Assembly (NCBI RefSeq): GCF_019977735.1
Contig: NZ_AP025018.1
Span: 4,650,001 to 4,714,000 of the forward strand
Source: Calothrix sp. PCC 7716
Lineage (GTDB): Bacteria > Cyanobacteriota > Cyanobacteriia > Cyanobacteriales > Nostocaceae
Length of the DNA: 64,000 nucleotides
Reading direction: 5' to 3'
Position 1 is the first letter of the stretch. Every line of letters starts with the position of its first letter. Shown here piece by piece: positions 1-9,883 of this stretch. Under the pieces are notes generated by a model. The model searched no databases. It was not told the origin of the DNA and saw only the letters and a program-made list of their open reading frames with translations. The position numbers and the translations under genes were made by a program.

Positions 1-1
1 A

Positions 2-160
2 ACGCTTTATAATGCCAACGGTAAGATTGTAAAAAACTTTGGTGCCTTTGGTGAGGGTCAAAGTTTTACTTATAAGCTTCCCGCAACTGGTGATTACTAT
101 ATTCTCGGATATTCTGGTCTAACTTATCACTCGTATGAATTTGCAGTATCTATAAAATAA
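2..160 (+). CDS. Partial secreted beta-sandwich-like protein (3' end)
   Basis: The reading frame enters from outside the window and ends at TAA 158-160. Its 52 visible residues closely match the C-terminus of the next gene: both share YKLPxTGDYYILGY and end in VSIK. The two are therefore tandem paralogues, the product of a local duplication. The pattern of glycines and aromatic strands resembles the pre-peptidase C-terminal type of small beta-sandwich. This is a resemblance only; no function can be assigned. Confidence 0.7.
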   Translation, partial: TLYNANGKIVKNFGAFGEGQSFTYKLPATGDYYILGYSGLTYHSYEFAVSIK

Positions 161-232
161 TTTTGTCGGTTAGGTTTCGCGCTTTGTGCCAACGTCGTAT
201 AAATTTCACTACTTTAATCCACATCAATAATT

Positions 233-655
233 ATGAAAAGCTTACTAATTGCAGGCGCCTCTAGTCTACTACTGACACTAGGGATGTCTTCTATACCTGC
301 CCCATCTTTTGCTCAATCTGCAAACATTCAAGGAATTTCTAGCTCTGTTGCTCGTTCACGTGTTACCTTTGCTAAAGGAAAATCAAGCACTACCATTAAT
401 GGGGCAGAAAATCGCATATATGTACTGAGAGCTAACGCAGGACAAAGGTTAACTTTAAACGTTACTAATTTAGGCGCCCGTGCTGGTGTAGTACTTTATA
501 ACAATAAAGGTAAACTTGTAAAAGGTTTTAATGGCTTCAATCTTGATAAAGGTGGGAACTTCACTTATAAACTTCCTTCCACAGGTGATTACTACATACT
601 TGGATATGGTGGTCCAACCTATCACCAATATGAATTCTCAGTATCTATAAAATAA
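233..655 (+). CDS. Small secreted beta-sandwich-like protein
   Basis: The product has 140 residues and begins with a clear signal peptide: a short basic start, a hydrophobic core, and a probable cleavage after SFA near residue 27. The mature part of about 110 residues has TINGAENRIYVLRANAGQ near its middle and a YKLPSTGDYYILGY block near the end. These features resemble pre-peptidase C-terminal (PPC-like) domains, which fold as beta-sandwiches in exported proteins. No catalytic residues are visible. It is a tandem copy of the partial gene just upstream, 72 bp away. It is likely periplasmic or extracellular. The family assignment is inference. Confidence 0.75.
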   Translation: MKSLLIAGASSLLLTLGMSSIPAPSFAQSANIQGISSSVARSRVTFAKGKSSTTINGAENRIYVLRANAGQRLTLNVTNLGARAGVVLYNNKGKLVKGFNGFNLDKGGNFTYKLPSTGDYYILGYGGPTYHQYEFSVSIK

Positions 656-660
656 TGTTT

Positions 661-735
661 TAATATGTTGGGTTGCGCTTGCGCTTTACCCAACCTACAT
701 AATCTGCGTAGGTTGGGTGACAACCCAACCATTAA
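661..735. repeat. Dispersed palindromic repeat
   Basis: An 11-bp perfect inverted repeat (ACCCAACCTAC at 688-698 and its complement at 708-718) is flanked by further GTTGGGT/ACCCAAC arms. It lies between two convergent genes and may also act as a bidirectional terminator. Similar GTTGGGT-type repeats are common between cyanobacterial genes. Confidence 0.7.
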
Positions 736-736
736 T

Positions 737-2065
737 TTATGATTGTGGAATAATTGTGTCTCCGTCTCTAAGATTAAGTAATCCAGAAGTTACAACTTTA
801 TCATTAGGTTTCAGTCCTTCTAACACCTGATAATTATTACCAGTCGCATTACCCAACTTCACCTGTCTTTGTCTGGCAACATATTTCCCTGAATTATCTG
901 GTAATGCTTCTGCTACGAAAACAAATGTTCCTCCAGAAACACGCGAAACTGCTGTACCTGGAACTAATGCTCCCTGACGTTGATTCCAAATAATTCGTGC
1001 GCGTACAAATTGGTCTGCTTTTAACTCATTTTTAGAGTTGTTGTAGAGAGCCTTAATGAGTGCAGACTGTGCGTTACCAGGGTTTGGCGCCACAAAAAAC
1101 ACACGACTTGTACCAATGGTGTTACCTTGAAGGTTTAGTATATTAACTTGCGTTCCATTTTTAACTTTAGCCGCGCGCTCGACTGGTACGATGATGTGTA
1201 CTTCGAGAGGTTGGTCTTGAGTAATTGTTAATAATTGTGCATTATGGTTGACTAAATCACCAACTTTAATAGGAACTTCTCTAACTACACCTGTAAAGGG
1301 AGCGGTAATGCGGTAATTGGTTTGAGTTGGTTGAGGTGTTGGTTTTACAGCAGGGGTTTGCGCTTGTTGGATAACTTTTTGTGCTTGAGCTACAGCAGCT
1401 TGCTGTGTTTGAATTCTTGATTGGATAACTTTTAAGTTTGTTTTAGCTGCTGCAAGACGGTTTGCGTAGATATCTTTTGTTTGTCGTGGAACGGCGCCTT
1501 CAGATGCCAGAGTATTATATCGGTCGAATACTTGCTGGTTAGAATTGACTTCAGCTAAAATACCCGCGCGTTCAGCTTCGAGAGAAGCAAGAGTTGAGCG
1601 GGCAATATCAAGCTGTGCTGTTAAAGCTGCGCTGTTAACTGTTGGCGCAGGTAGTGCTACTGGTTGAGGTGGTGGTTCTATTTGCAGAATAGGCGCCCCT
1701 TCTTTGATTGTTTGACCAGGTTTGATAAAAATTTGAGTAATTTTTCCTTGAATTTTAGAACTAAGCGTTTCTTCTCGACGCGATTGTAAGCTGGCAACAA
1801 AATCTGAGCTTTCTTGAATAGTTCCTGATTGAATGGTTGAGAGCTTGACGGGTATTGCTGGTGTTTGTGTTTGGGTTGTGGTGGTAGTAGTTTGGGTTGT
1901 TTTAGATGTAGGAAGTAGAAGGCGCCAAACAGCTACAGTAGTTCCAAGTACTGCGAGTAACGCGAATAAAGGCAAAAGCCACGGTCTAGTCCGACGCGGT
2001 TGCAGTGCAGTAGGTTGTCCGCTTTCGTTTTCGTTACTATCGGTTTGCGGTTCTGAAGGGGTCAT
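737..2065 (-). CDS. HlyD/RND-type periplasmic efflux adaptor
   Basis: The product has 442 residues. It has a polar, proline-rich cytoplasmic start, one membrane segment at about 29-50, and a Thr/Gln-rich linker. A lipoyl-like half motif follows at about 95-130 (KIQGKITQIFIKPGQTIKEG), then an alpha-helical hairpin at about 145-235 rich in Ala and Gln. The second lipoyl half (ITAPFTGVVREVPIKVGDLV) comes next, followed by beta-barrel and membrane-proximal domains. This is the layout of membrane fusion proteins, which link an inner-membrane pump to an outer-membrane channel. The pump gene is not in view, so the substrate is unknown. It lies downstream of the S41 protease on the same strand, but the 236-bp gap suggests a separate transcript. 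Confidence 0.88.
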   Translation of the reverse strand: MTPSEPQTDSNENESGQPTALQPRRTRPWLLPLFALLAVLGTTVAVWRLLLPTSKTTQTTTTTTQTQTPAIPVKLSTIQSGTIQESSDFVASLQSRREETLSSKIQGKITQIFIKPGQTIKEGAPILQIEPPPQPVALPAPTVNSAALTAQLDIARSTLASLEAERAGILAEVNSNQQVFDRYNTLASEGAVPRQTKDIYANRLAAAKTNLKVIQSRIQTQQAAVAQAQKVIQQAQTPAVKPTPQPTQTNYRITAPFTGVVREVPIKVGDLVNHNAQLLTITQDQPLEVHIIVPVERAAKVKNGTQVNILNLQGNTIGTSRVFFVAPNPGNAQSALIKALYNNSKNELKADQFVRARIIWNQRQGALVPGTAVSRVSGGTFVFVAEALPDNSGKYVARQRQVKLGNATGNNYQVLEGLKPNDKVVTSGLLNLRDGDTIIPQS

Positions 2066-2301
2066 GGCAAACTTTTACCTTAATATAGTGAATGAGTAAC
2101 TAGTAAGTTGAAATTAGCTATGTTATTGAATGATAAGCTTAAGCTTACATATTTAATAGCTGTTTTGTCTTATTAGTATTTGCTGAATTTTTAAATTTTA
2201 ATGTGATTAATATTGTTATATTTTGTGCGTGTAGCAAATTAGGCAACTAAAAAGAACAGGCAGGATGCCTGTTCCACAAGATTGATTATGTATAAAAAAG
2301 A

Positions 2302-3576
2302 TTATTTGGTATTGCTGAGTACTACTTCTATAGCTTTTTCTTTTTGGGGGTCGGCGCCTTGGGCGTATTCTAAAGTAAAGGGTACAGTGATATCTGGTGT
2401 AACGCCTTTACCTTCGAGTCGAGTACCATTTACGAATACATTTGTTACTGCTACATATAATAAAGTACCATCTTGCATGATAAATGGGCGCCCAGCTACA
2501 ACGGCGCCTAAAGTTTTAGTACCAATTACTGAACCAATTTTATACTGTTGAAAGCCATAAGCAATAATTTCTTTACTGCTTCTGCTACCTTCATTGATTA
2601 AGATAACGACGGGTTTTTTCCAATGAGAATCATAAGTTACGCGCGAACCATTACGGGCAATACTAGTAACACTTGGCCCCTCACCTGTGAATACAGTTAG
2701 GTAATTGGTATTTCCTCCACCCCAACCTGCACGTAAATCTAAAATTAATGCATCTGCATCTTTGAGACGGTCGTATAACAAATCATATATTAGCTTTTCT
2801 TGAGATGGGTCAGCTGCATTAGCCCAAATATGAACGTAACCAATCTTTTTATTTTGACGCTCGATGATTTGGGTACTTACTCGTTGAGCATCAAGAAACA
2901 TCGTAGTTGCATCATATACTTTTGGTGTTACGACTATTTCTTGTTTACTGCTGGTGTCGGCAGTACGCTGAATTTGTATTGTCACCTTTTGCCCTGCTTT
3001 GGGTGCAAATGATTGTACAGATTGATATGGTTGATTATTTACGCTTAATATTTCATCACCAACTTTTATACCTGCTTTTATTGCTGGACTTTCATCTAAA
3101 ATAGCACTAACAAATGTTTTCCCGTTTATGGCTTTTGTAAAAATACCAATATCGGTGTATTCAAATTTGCCTTTAGGAAAAAATGGCTTGAGTCTATTTA
3201 GTGACTTTCTATCGCGTGGTTGAAAAATACCTAGTAGTTGATAATAACTTTGTTCATCAGGAGTATAGAAGCGTGTGTGTGAAGTTCGTAACTCAGCTAG
3301 CATCTGGTTGACAACAGCAGCAAACTCTTGTGACGATTTAGACTTAATAGCTTGTGGTTTATACTTATCGCGCATCACTTGCCAATTAATTCCATTAAAC
3401 TTAGGGTCGTAGAAGTTATCATTAATAGTCTGCCAAACTTCATCAAATACCCTTGCCTGTGGTTGTGCTAGCGTTGGAAGTAGTGGTGATGCCAACCACA
3501 GCGTTAGCATGACAACGATGCTAAGGAGGAATGCAGCTAAATAATGCTTATTGGTAGAAAATTTAAATTGTTTCAT
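2302..3576 (-). CDS. S41-family C-terminal processing peptidase
   Basis: The product has 424 residues. An N-terminal hydrophobic segment (about 12-35) acts as a signal or anchor. A PDZ domain follows (about 140-205, containing PAIKAGIKVGDEILSVNNQ), then the S41 protease core. In the core, LILDLRAGWGGG is the conserved strand, NEGSRSSKE holds the likely nucleophilic serine, and GTKTLGA about 25 residues later holds the expected lysine of the Ser-Lys dyad. KGVTPDI is the usual closing motif. Such proteases trim protein C-termini in the periplasm or thylakoid lumen; the photosystem II D1 processor CtpA belongs to this family. This copy is more divergent than CtpA, so the substrate is unknown. 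It is divergent from the binding-protein gene that follows. Confidence 0.9.
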   Translation of the reverse strand: MKQFKFSTNKHYLAAFLLSIVVMLTLWLASPLLPTLAQPQARVFDEVWQTINDNFYDPKFNGINWQVMRDKYKPQAIKSKSSQEFAAVVNQMLAELRTSHTRFYTPDEQSYYQLLGIFQPRDRKSLNRLKPFFPKGKFEYTDIGIFTKAINGKTFVSAILDESPAIKAGIKVGDEILSVNNQPYQSVQSFAPKAGQKVTIQIQRTADTSSKQEIVVTPKVYDATTMFLDAQRVSTQIIERQNKKIGYVHIWANAADPSQEKLIYDLLYDRLKDADALILDLRAGWGGGNTNYLTVFTGEGPSVTSIARNGSRVTYDSHWKKPVVILINEGSRSSKEIIAYGFQQYKIGSVIGTKTLGAVVAGRPFIMQDGTLLYVAVTNVFVNGTRLEGKGVTPDITVPFTLEYAQGADPQKEKAIEVVLSNTK

Positions 3577-3601
3577 TTAAATTACGTAGGGAGTAGTGTT
3601 A

Positions 3602-4495
3602 ATGTATCAACGTTGGATAATATCTAGTTTAAGCATTTTACTTAGTATCGTTGTGGCAGCTTGTTCTAATGTTGCTACATCTCAACCTCAACAAGTAGCT
3701 ACAACACCAACGGCGCCACAACAGACAGCACAACGAGTAGTTGCACTTACACCTCTATCGGCAGATATAATTTATAGACTTGATCAAAATAAGCTTGTGG
3801 GAATAGCTGGTAGTTCGGTGTTAAATAAAGACTCGCGTTTTCAAGACATTACGAGTGTAGCTCAAGGAAGAACACAACCGAACCTAGAAAAAATTGTAGC
3901 GCTCAAACCTGACTTAGTTATCGGCGCCTCTGGTTTTTCTGACTCGACTCTTAAACGTCTACAGGAATTAAAGATTAGTACGCTAGCAACAAAAATAGAT
4001 AGCTGGAAAGCACTATCCGAACTGACGACAAGTTTAGCTGTTAGAATAGGCGCCAGCCCCAAACCGTTACTAGATAAGTATCAGCAGCTTTTGGGACAAA
4101 ATACTAACACAAACAAAAATACTTCAGCTTTAGTATTAGTTAGCCGTCAACCAATTTTAACTCCAAATAAAAATAGTTGGGCAGGAGATATGCTCAACCA
4201 ATTTCAAATCAAAAATATTGCCGCTGACTTACAGGGTAAAAGTCCATTTGGTGGATATGTGACTTTATCACCTGAAAAAATTTTAGAAGCAAACCCAGAA
4301 TCTATAATTCTTGTTAATACACCAGGTAGTTCGGAGCAAGAGATGATTGACGGATTTAAAAAAGAAACATTTTGGCAAAAATTACAAGCAACAAAAAATA
4401 ACAGAGTATATGTCTTTGATTATCTTGGTTTAGTAAACCCTGGAAGTATTGACGCAATAGAAAAAGCCGCCGGAAAGCTCCAAAAAATCACGTAG
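3602..4495 (+). CDS. ABC transporter substrate-binding lipoprotein (Peripla_BP_2)
   Basis: I chose the ATG at 3602 because AGGGAG lies 8 bases upstream; a GTG at 3596 is also in frame. The product has 297 residues and begins with a lipoprotein signal peptide ending in the lipobox VAAC. The mature protein has the two-lobed pattern of siderophore, haem and cobalamin binding proteins (PF01497): RVVALTPLSADIIYRL near the start, KPDLVIGASG in lobe one, and PESIILVNTPG followed by VYVFDY in lobe two. It should capture a metal chelate or vitamin for an ABC importer. No permease or ATPase gene is adjacent, so the ligand is unknown. The gene ends in a short hairpin. Confidence 0.85.
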   Translation: MYQRWIISSLSILLSIVVAACSNVATSQPQQVATTPTAPQQTAQRVVALTPLSADIIYRLDQNKLVGIAGSSVLNKDSRFQDITSVAQGRTQPNLEKIVALKPDLVIGASGFSDSTLKRLQELKISTLATKIDSWKALSELTTSLAVRIGASPKPLLDKYQQLLGQNTNTNKNTSALVLVSRQPILTPNKNSWAGDMLNQFQIKNIAADLQGKSPFGGYVTLSPEKILEANPESIILVNTPGSSEQEMIDGFKKETFWQKLQATKNNRVYVFDYLGLVNPGSIDAIEKAAGKLQKIT

Positions 4496-4578
4496 CACAG
4501 GCATCCTGCCTGTGTTATTTTAAACAATGATGCCTGTATTATTTTAAACAATGATGCCTGTGTTATTTTAAACATTTT
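4496..4578. repeat. Hairpin followed by three 24-bp tandem repeats
   Basis: CACAGGCA-TCC-TGCCTGTG at 4496-4514 forms an 8-bp stem directly after the stop codon of the binding-protein gene and could terminate transcription. From 4507 a 24-bp unit beginning TGCCTGTGTTATTTTAAACA is repeated three times (4507-4530, 4531-4554, 4555-4578), with one mismatch in unit two and a divergent end in unit three. There are no spacers, so this is a minisatellite and not a CRISPR array. Confidence 0.85.
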
Positions 4579-4588
4579 AACTATGCTA

Positions 4589-5059
4589 CTATTGCCTAAT
4601 ACCAAACAAACTCAAAATTTTTCGAGAATCAGCTAACAAACGCTTCTCTTCGTTACGGTATTTAGGCAATGATACATTAATCGCAGGTGTATCCAGATTC
4701 CAACCTGCAACCAATTTATTGTTTCGGAACCCATATCTTTGAAAATCGGTTCCAGATACTTGAATTAACTTCCCATTTTTGTATTCATATATAGCTACAT
4801 CTAAAGAGCCACTTTCATCGCCTTCTGATGCCTCTGTGCTACTTATCTGTACATATATCGGTTTTCCCTTAACTTGGCATAGAGTATATATAAAATAGCC
4901 TTGCTTTTTTGTTCGTTCAGGACAATTAGCAGGCGCCGCATCACCTCTAAATTCTTTCATCTTTTGGTTGTAATATTCCTTCTTATTATTGGCTAAAGAT
5001 GGGGATGTGATACCTAATACTAAAAAGGCAATAGTTAGTAATCGAACTAAATTGGTCAT
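4589..5059 (-). CDS. Secreted protein of unknown function
   Basis: The product has 156 residues with a signal peptide of about 23 residues ending SLA-NN. The mature part is charged (KKEYYNQKMKEFRGD) and has two cysteines (near residues 42 and 58) that could form a disulfide. It then predicts as beta strands (YVQISSTE, SLDVAIYEYKNGKLIQVSG). No catalytic motif is visible and I do not recognise the family. It is probably periplasmic. It is convergent with the binding-protein gene, with the tandem repeats between them. Confidence 0.65.
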   Translation of the reverse strand: MTNLVRLLTIAFLVLGITSPSLANNKKEYYNQKMKEFRGDAAPANCPERTKKQGYFIYTLCQVKGKPIYVQISSTEASEGDESGSLDVAIYEYKNGKLIQVSGTDFQRYGFRNNKLVAGWNLDTPAINVSLPKYRNEEKRLLADSRKILSLFGIRQ

Positions 5060-5150
5060 ATTTCAAGGTTTACGCAAAAGATTTATTATATGAAAAATTT
5101 AGCTTATAAAAAGAGACATAGAACACAGTGTTTGTACTGAATATTAGCTG

Positions 5151-5167
5151 AGAAACCTGGTTTCTTT
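5151..5167. repeat. AGAAACCxGGTTTCT palindrome, copy 1
   Basis: GAGAAACCTGGTTTCT is a near-perfect palindrome. Related copies occur at about 9797, 9861, 13049 and 13102. It is a dispersed intergenic repeat with no visible coding role. Confidence 0.7.
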
Positions 5168-5281
5168 GCGTAAGTCCTATAATTCTTGAACATGCATAAG
5201 TACTCAAACGTCAGAAATATATAGCTACAGATGGGGAAGCGAGGGTTCCACATTGATTTTTTAGATTCAAATGAGGTAGTT

Positions 5282-5428
5282 ATGCCATTTACACTTAACG
5301 GTTGTAGAACAAAATATTATGGTCGCCGTGATATGGCGCCGGATGGTTCATATGTAACAACTGAGTGGATTCAACCAGGGAAGGGAGAGATTTTAAACAT
5401 ATATTTAATATATTTTGTGTTTATATAA
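5282..5428 (+). pseudogene. Truncated gene fragment with an N-x-C-x-T-x-Y-Y-G motif
   Basis: A reading frame of 48 residues from ATG 5282 begins with TLNGCRTKYYGRRDMAPDGS followed by YVTTEW. From memory, this resembles the conserved start of longer cyanobacterial proteins with an NGxGTxxYGxR...DGSYxTTEW motif. Here the similarity ends at that motif and the frame runs into AT-rich sequence. I read it as a remnant whose 3' part is lost. A longer frame from 5231 exists but adds nothing recognisable. The family resemblance comes from motif memory and was not searched. Confidence 0.4.
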
Positions 5429-5804
5429 ACACTATAGTAAACTGGCTAAATGTTTTTTTAGTTAATCTGATGTTGAGATTTGACCTTTAAACTTAAGTAA
5501 TTTTTCGGTTTTCTTAACCCAGTAGCAATCAAGTTGAGTTTTAAGCAATTATTCATGGATAAAAATAGAGACTTTAAAAACTCATTGAGTGATTTATTTA
5601 TTCTTTGAGCGCAAGAATTTTGGCAATGTGTATGTTATGCTTGTCGTAGAAAGGTTGAGAGCGACATTTATTTTATAAATAAGTATAGCTTTAGACTAAA
5701 AGCAAATTAAAAATAGGTATTTATAAAAACCTGAATTTAGTTGTTCCAATACGTTAACCTTCGTTTATCATAGTTTACTGCTACACATTTCCTTTTCAAG
5801 AACT
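5429..5804. other. AT-rich intergenic region
   Basis: No gene is visible in these 376 bases. It must hold the promoter of the regulator at 5805. I could not single out a reliable operator or a GTA-N8-TAC NtcA site. Confidence 0.5.
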
Positions 5805-6965
5805 ATGAAGCAAGGTATAAACCTTTGTAACAATCTAAAATCTATCAGGACTCGTCTAGGCATGAGCCAGCAAGATTTAGCAAATATTGCGGGTGTCACT
5901 CGTCAGACTATAAGTGGCGTTGAATCTGGACAATATACTCCCAATGTTGCTATAACCTTACGGTTGGCTAAGGCACTTGGTTGTAAAGTCGAAGATTTGT
6001 TCTGGATGGAGGAAGATTTACCAACTGTTGAAGCAGTCGTTACTAAAACAGTTTTAACAAAAGGAAAGTTACGAGTTAGTTTGGCAAGGGTTGGAGGTCA
6101 ATGGATAGCTCATCCTCTAATTGGAAAAGATGCATTTCGTACCGAAATGATACCAGTAGATGCAGAGACTATTTATTGTAACAACTTGGAGGAAGAAGCC
6201 TTTGACCAAATGTATACAAGTAAAATCTTGGTGCGAGTGCTAGATGATACTGAAAAATTGCAAAATTCAGTTTCAATAGCAGGTTGTACACCTATAATTT
6301 CTCTCTGGGCTAAAGCTAGCGAACGTTGGCATCCGCAGTTACGAGTGCATTATACTTTTGCGAATAGCATGGATGCATTGCGCTCTTTAGCTAGAGGTGA
6401 GGTTCATATTGCTGGTATGCATTTATATGACCCAAAAACGCAGGAATACAATATCCCTTTTGTGAGGGAGGTTTTATCTGATAAAGAGGCTGTTTTAATT
6501 AGTATTGGTGTCTGGGAAGAAGGATTGTTGGTACCTTTAGGCAACCCTCTGAAAATTAAAACGATTGCGGATTTGGTGGAAGCAAAAGCGACTATTGTTA
6601 ACCGCGAAATTGGCGCCGGAAGTCGGATGATTTTAGAACGCCAAATGGAGCTTGAGCAGGTACCAGCATCGGCAGTCCAAGGATTTGAGCATACTGTTCG
6701 TAGTCACCAAGACGTTGCAACAGCTGTGATTTCGGGAATTGCGGATGCAGGTATTAGTACAGCTTCTATCGCTGCTATGTTTGGATTGGGATTTGTGCCT
6801 TTGCATTCGTCACGGTATGACTTGGTAGTTCTTAACTCATATCTCGATGAGGCGCCAATTCAGCAGTTGCTCGGTACTTTAGAACATCGGTTTGTAAAAT
6901 CTCAATTAGAAATACTTGGCGGTTATGATACTAGCTCTCTAGGAGAAGTGGTAGCAAGTATCTAG
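5805..6965 (+). CDS. XRE-type regulator with a PBP-like ligand domain
   Basis: The product has 386 residues. Residues about 9-64 are a classic XRE helix-turn-helix (LGMSQQDLANIAGVTRQTIS). A middle linker follows, and from about residue 150 a periplasmic-binding-protein-like domain begins (SVSIAGCTPIISLWA, GEVHIAGMHLYDP, NREIGAGSRMILER, AGISTASIAAMFGLGFVPL). This fusion is known in regulators that sense molybdate or related ligands through a domain resembling ModA. It lies 157 bp upstream of a NifH gene on the same strand. The Anabaena variabilis V-nitrogenase genes are controlled by repressors called VnfR1 and VnfR2. A similar role here, repressing the NifH gene when a metal is present, is inference from context. 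Confidence 0.85.
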   Translation: MKQGINLCNNLKSIRTRLGMSQQDLANIAGVTRQTISGVESGQYTPNVAITLRLAKALGCKVEDLFWMEEDLPTVEAVVTKTVLTKGKLRVSLARVGGQWIAHPLIGKDAFRTEMIPVDAETIYCNNLEEEAFDQMYTSKILVRVLDDTEKLQNSVSIAGCTPIISLWAKASERWHPQLRVHYTFANSMDALRSLARGEVHIAGMHLYDPKTQEYNIPFVREVLSDKEAVLISIGVWEEGLLVPLGNPLKIKTIADLVEAKATIVNREIGAGSRMILERQMELEQVPASAVQGFEHTVRSHQDVATAVISGIADAGISTASIAAMFGLGFVPLHSSRYDLVVLNSYLDEAPIQQLLGTLEHRFVKSQLEILGGYDTSSLGEVVASI

Positions 6966-7029
6966 TAAGTATATGAGTAAATATCAATAATTATCAATAA
7001 ATATATGTTGTCAAACACTCATGCTTTTG

Positions 7030-7094
7030 TAGTGGGACGGGCGCCACCGACTTTGGCTCTACACTGCGAACAATTCATAATTGTAGACCCACTA
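7030..7094. promoter_or_regulatory. Nested inverted repeats upstream of nifH
   Basis: TAGTGGG at 7030-7036 is matched by CCCACTA at 7088-7094. Between them ACAATT-CAT-AATTGT (7070-7084) is a 6-bp inverted repeat. The pair lies 30-90 bp before the NifH start, so it could be an operator for the upstream regulator or a leader-RNA fold. The sequence alone does not distinguish these. Confidence 0.4.
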
Positions 7095-7095
7095 A

Positions 7096-8097
<1,002 letters not shown>

Positions 8098-8137
8098 GAT
8101 TTTTACTCTTCTTTAAAGACGCAGTAAAAATTAATAA

Positions 8138-8160
8138 GTGGGCAATTTTAGGCCACTTAC
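8138..8160. terminator. Possible terminator after nifH
   Basis: AAGTGG and CCACTT pair across an AT-rich loop about 40 bp after the nifH stop. A run of T follows some 15 bp later. The stem is weak. Confidence 0.35.
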
Positions 8161-8348
8161 TCCCAAGCATAAAAGTTTTTTTACATTCGGAGGTTTAATA
8201 ATGCTTTAATTAATAGTCAATTATATTGACACTCAAAGATAATTATACGCGAAATACTAATATTGTTTTTCGTATTCTGCAATTGGTTGATTAATTCATT
8301 AACTGGAATGGAAAACTATTTTTCCATTCTTTTTTATTTGATTTCATA

Positions 8349-8563
8349 TAGTATGGTGGGCATTGCCCACCTAGCCCGCTCAGGAGTGACTCATAAATTG
8401 CAGTTTTATAGTGGTAAAATTTTCCTTTCTCTCTGCGCCCTCCGTGTCTCTGTGGTGAAATAAATATTTTTTTACCACAGAGGCGCAGAGAACACAGAGG
8501 AAATAGTAATTTTTATCTCAATATTTTATCCACCTTGACAGGGCTAGTATTGCCCACCCTACT
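8349..8563. repeat. Cluster of dispersed cyanobacterial repeats
   Basis: GGTGGGCATTGCCCACC at 8355-8371 is a palindrome, and a related piece (TATTGCCCACC) lies near 8549. Between them two facing copies of the 'ccacagagNcgcagag' repeat (about 8427-8456 and 8473-8501) form a long hairpin. A short open frame across 8263-8463 is made of these repeats and is not counted as a gene. Confidence 0.7.
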
Positions 8564-9634
8564 TTACTCTAAATCGTCATCAATCTGATTAATTTCTTCT
8601 TCTAGTAATATAGCATCGATTGAGATTACTTGAACTCCGCTTTCTGATTGTAAAAGAAATACTGCTTCAGAACTAGCATCTTCGGGTTTCTCTGTTTCTA
8701 CGGCACTAATTATAAGTAGGTCTTCGTCTAAAATACTTGGAGTTTCTGATGACTCAGTATCAAAAGTGCCGTAATTTAAAGTTTCAGTAGCATATTCAAC
8801 TTTATCACCAGTATCTTTAGTTTCATCAGTTTCTAATACACTAATTATTACTTGTTCTTCGTCTAGAATACTTGGAGTCTTTAATAACTCAGTATCAACG
8901 GCGCCATCATTTAAAGTTTCAGTAGCATATTCAACTTTATCATCAGTATCTTTAACTTCGTCTGTTTCCGAAGCGTCTATAATTACTTGGTCTTCGTCTA
9001 TAATACTTGGAGTCTCTAATGGCTGAGTATCAAAGACGGCGTAATTTAACGTATCAGTAGCATATTCAACTTTATCATCAGTATCTTTAACTTCGTCTGT
9101 TTCCGAAGCGTCTATAATTACTTGGTCTTCGTCTATAATACTTGGAGTCTCTAATGGCTGAGTATCAAGGACGGCATAATTTAACGTATCAGTTGCATAT
9201 TCAAGTTTATCATCAGTTTCTTTAGCTTTCTCTGTTTGTAAGGTGCTTATTACCTGTTGGTTTTGGTGCTGAATGCTTGGAGTTTCTAATGGTTTAGTAT
9301 TAAGGGCGCCGTAATTTGATGTATTATTTTGTACTGTATCAAGTGTGCCACCGATAACAGCGTGAGTCGCTCCCTCAGCTACAGTTTTGACTGCATCTCC
9401 TACACCTTTAGCTGTTTGGAATAGACCACCACCTATTGTTTTGGCGGCGCCTCCTAAACCTTTGGTAGTATGGTTAAAGCCCTGAGCAATTCTTCTTCCA
9501 GCTATTGCAGCAGCTAATGAACCTAATGTACCGCCAATAAGTCCACCTATAAGCGCTGGATTTAATCCAGAATTTTTCTCTTTTTCATTTGCATTTTTGT
9601 GTAAAGCGTCGAATTCCTGCTTATTTTCAATCAT
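8564..9634 (-). CDS. Gly-rich N-terminus plus acidic 45-residue repeats
   Basis: The product has 356 residues. A charged start is followed by a Gly/Ala-rich hydrophobic stretch (about 25-110: GGLIGGTLGSLAAAIAGRRI and later GGA/GGG blocks) like glycine-zipper membrane segments. After it come four to five acidic repeats of 45 residues with LNYAVxDTQPLETPSIIDED as the core. At DNA level two neighbouring units are almost identical with a 135-bp period (8961 and 9096), so expansion is recent. It is probably a membrane-associated surface or stress protein; I do not recognise the family. It belongs to a run of leftward genes of similar style, with an intergenic gap holding palindromes upstream. Confidence 0.7.
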   Translation of the reverse strand: MIENKQEFDALHKNANEKEKNSGLNPALIGGLIGGTLGSLAAAIAGRRIAQGFNHTTKGLGGAAKTIGGGLFQTAKGVGDAVKTVAEGATHAVIGGTLDTVQNNTSNYGALNTKPLETPSIQHQNQQVISTLQTEKAKETDDKLEYATDTLNYAVLDTQPLETPSIIDEDQVIIDASETDEVKDTDDKVEYATDTLNYAVFDTQPLETPSIIDEDQVIIDASETDEVKDTDDKVEYATETLNDGAVDTELLKTPSILDEEQVIISVLETDETKDTGDKVEYATETLNYGTFDTESSETPSILDEDLLIISAVETEKPEDASSEAVFLLQSESGVQVISIDAILLEEEINQIDDDLE

Positions 9635-9883
9635 AATTTTTTAGCTTCTTAAATAATATAGATTATTTCTTTTGTTAATTTAACTACTAAAGATAATAGT
9701 TTAACCCTTCTTTTGATAGAGAATATAATTTTTTTAATACCACTTTAGTTGTAATGTATATTAGTTCTATATTAATTCATAAATATTAAACTGAAAGAAA
9801 CCGGGTTTCTAGGCATTCATTGTCGCAGACAAATTGTCGTTTTTATTACAATATCTTAATAAAGAAACCCGGTTTCTAAGATT
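9635..9883. repeat. Intergenic region with two AGAAACCCGGTTTCT copies
   Basis: Palindromes at about 9797-9812 and 9861-9876 lie just past the 3' end of the 1,041-residue gene. A matching pair lies at its 5' end (13049, 13102), so this gene is bracketed by the same repeat. The rest is AT-rich with no gene. Confidence 0.7.

Noticed and set aside
4507-4578. 24-bp repeats as a CRISPR array
   Set aside because: Only three head-to-tail units without spacers.
8263-8463. 66-residue frame after nifH
   Set aside because: Made largely of dispersed intergenic repeats.
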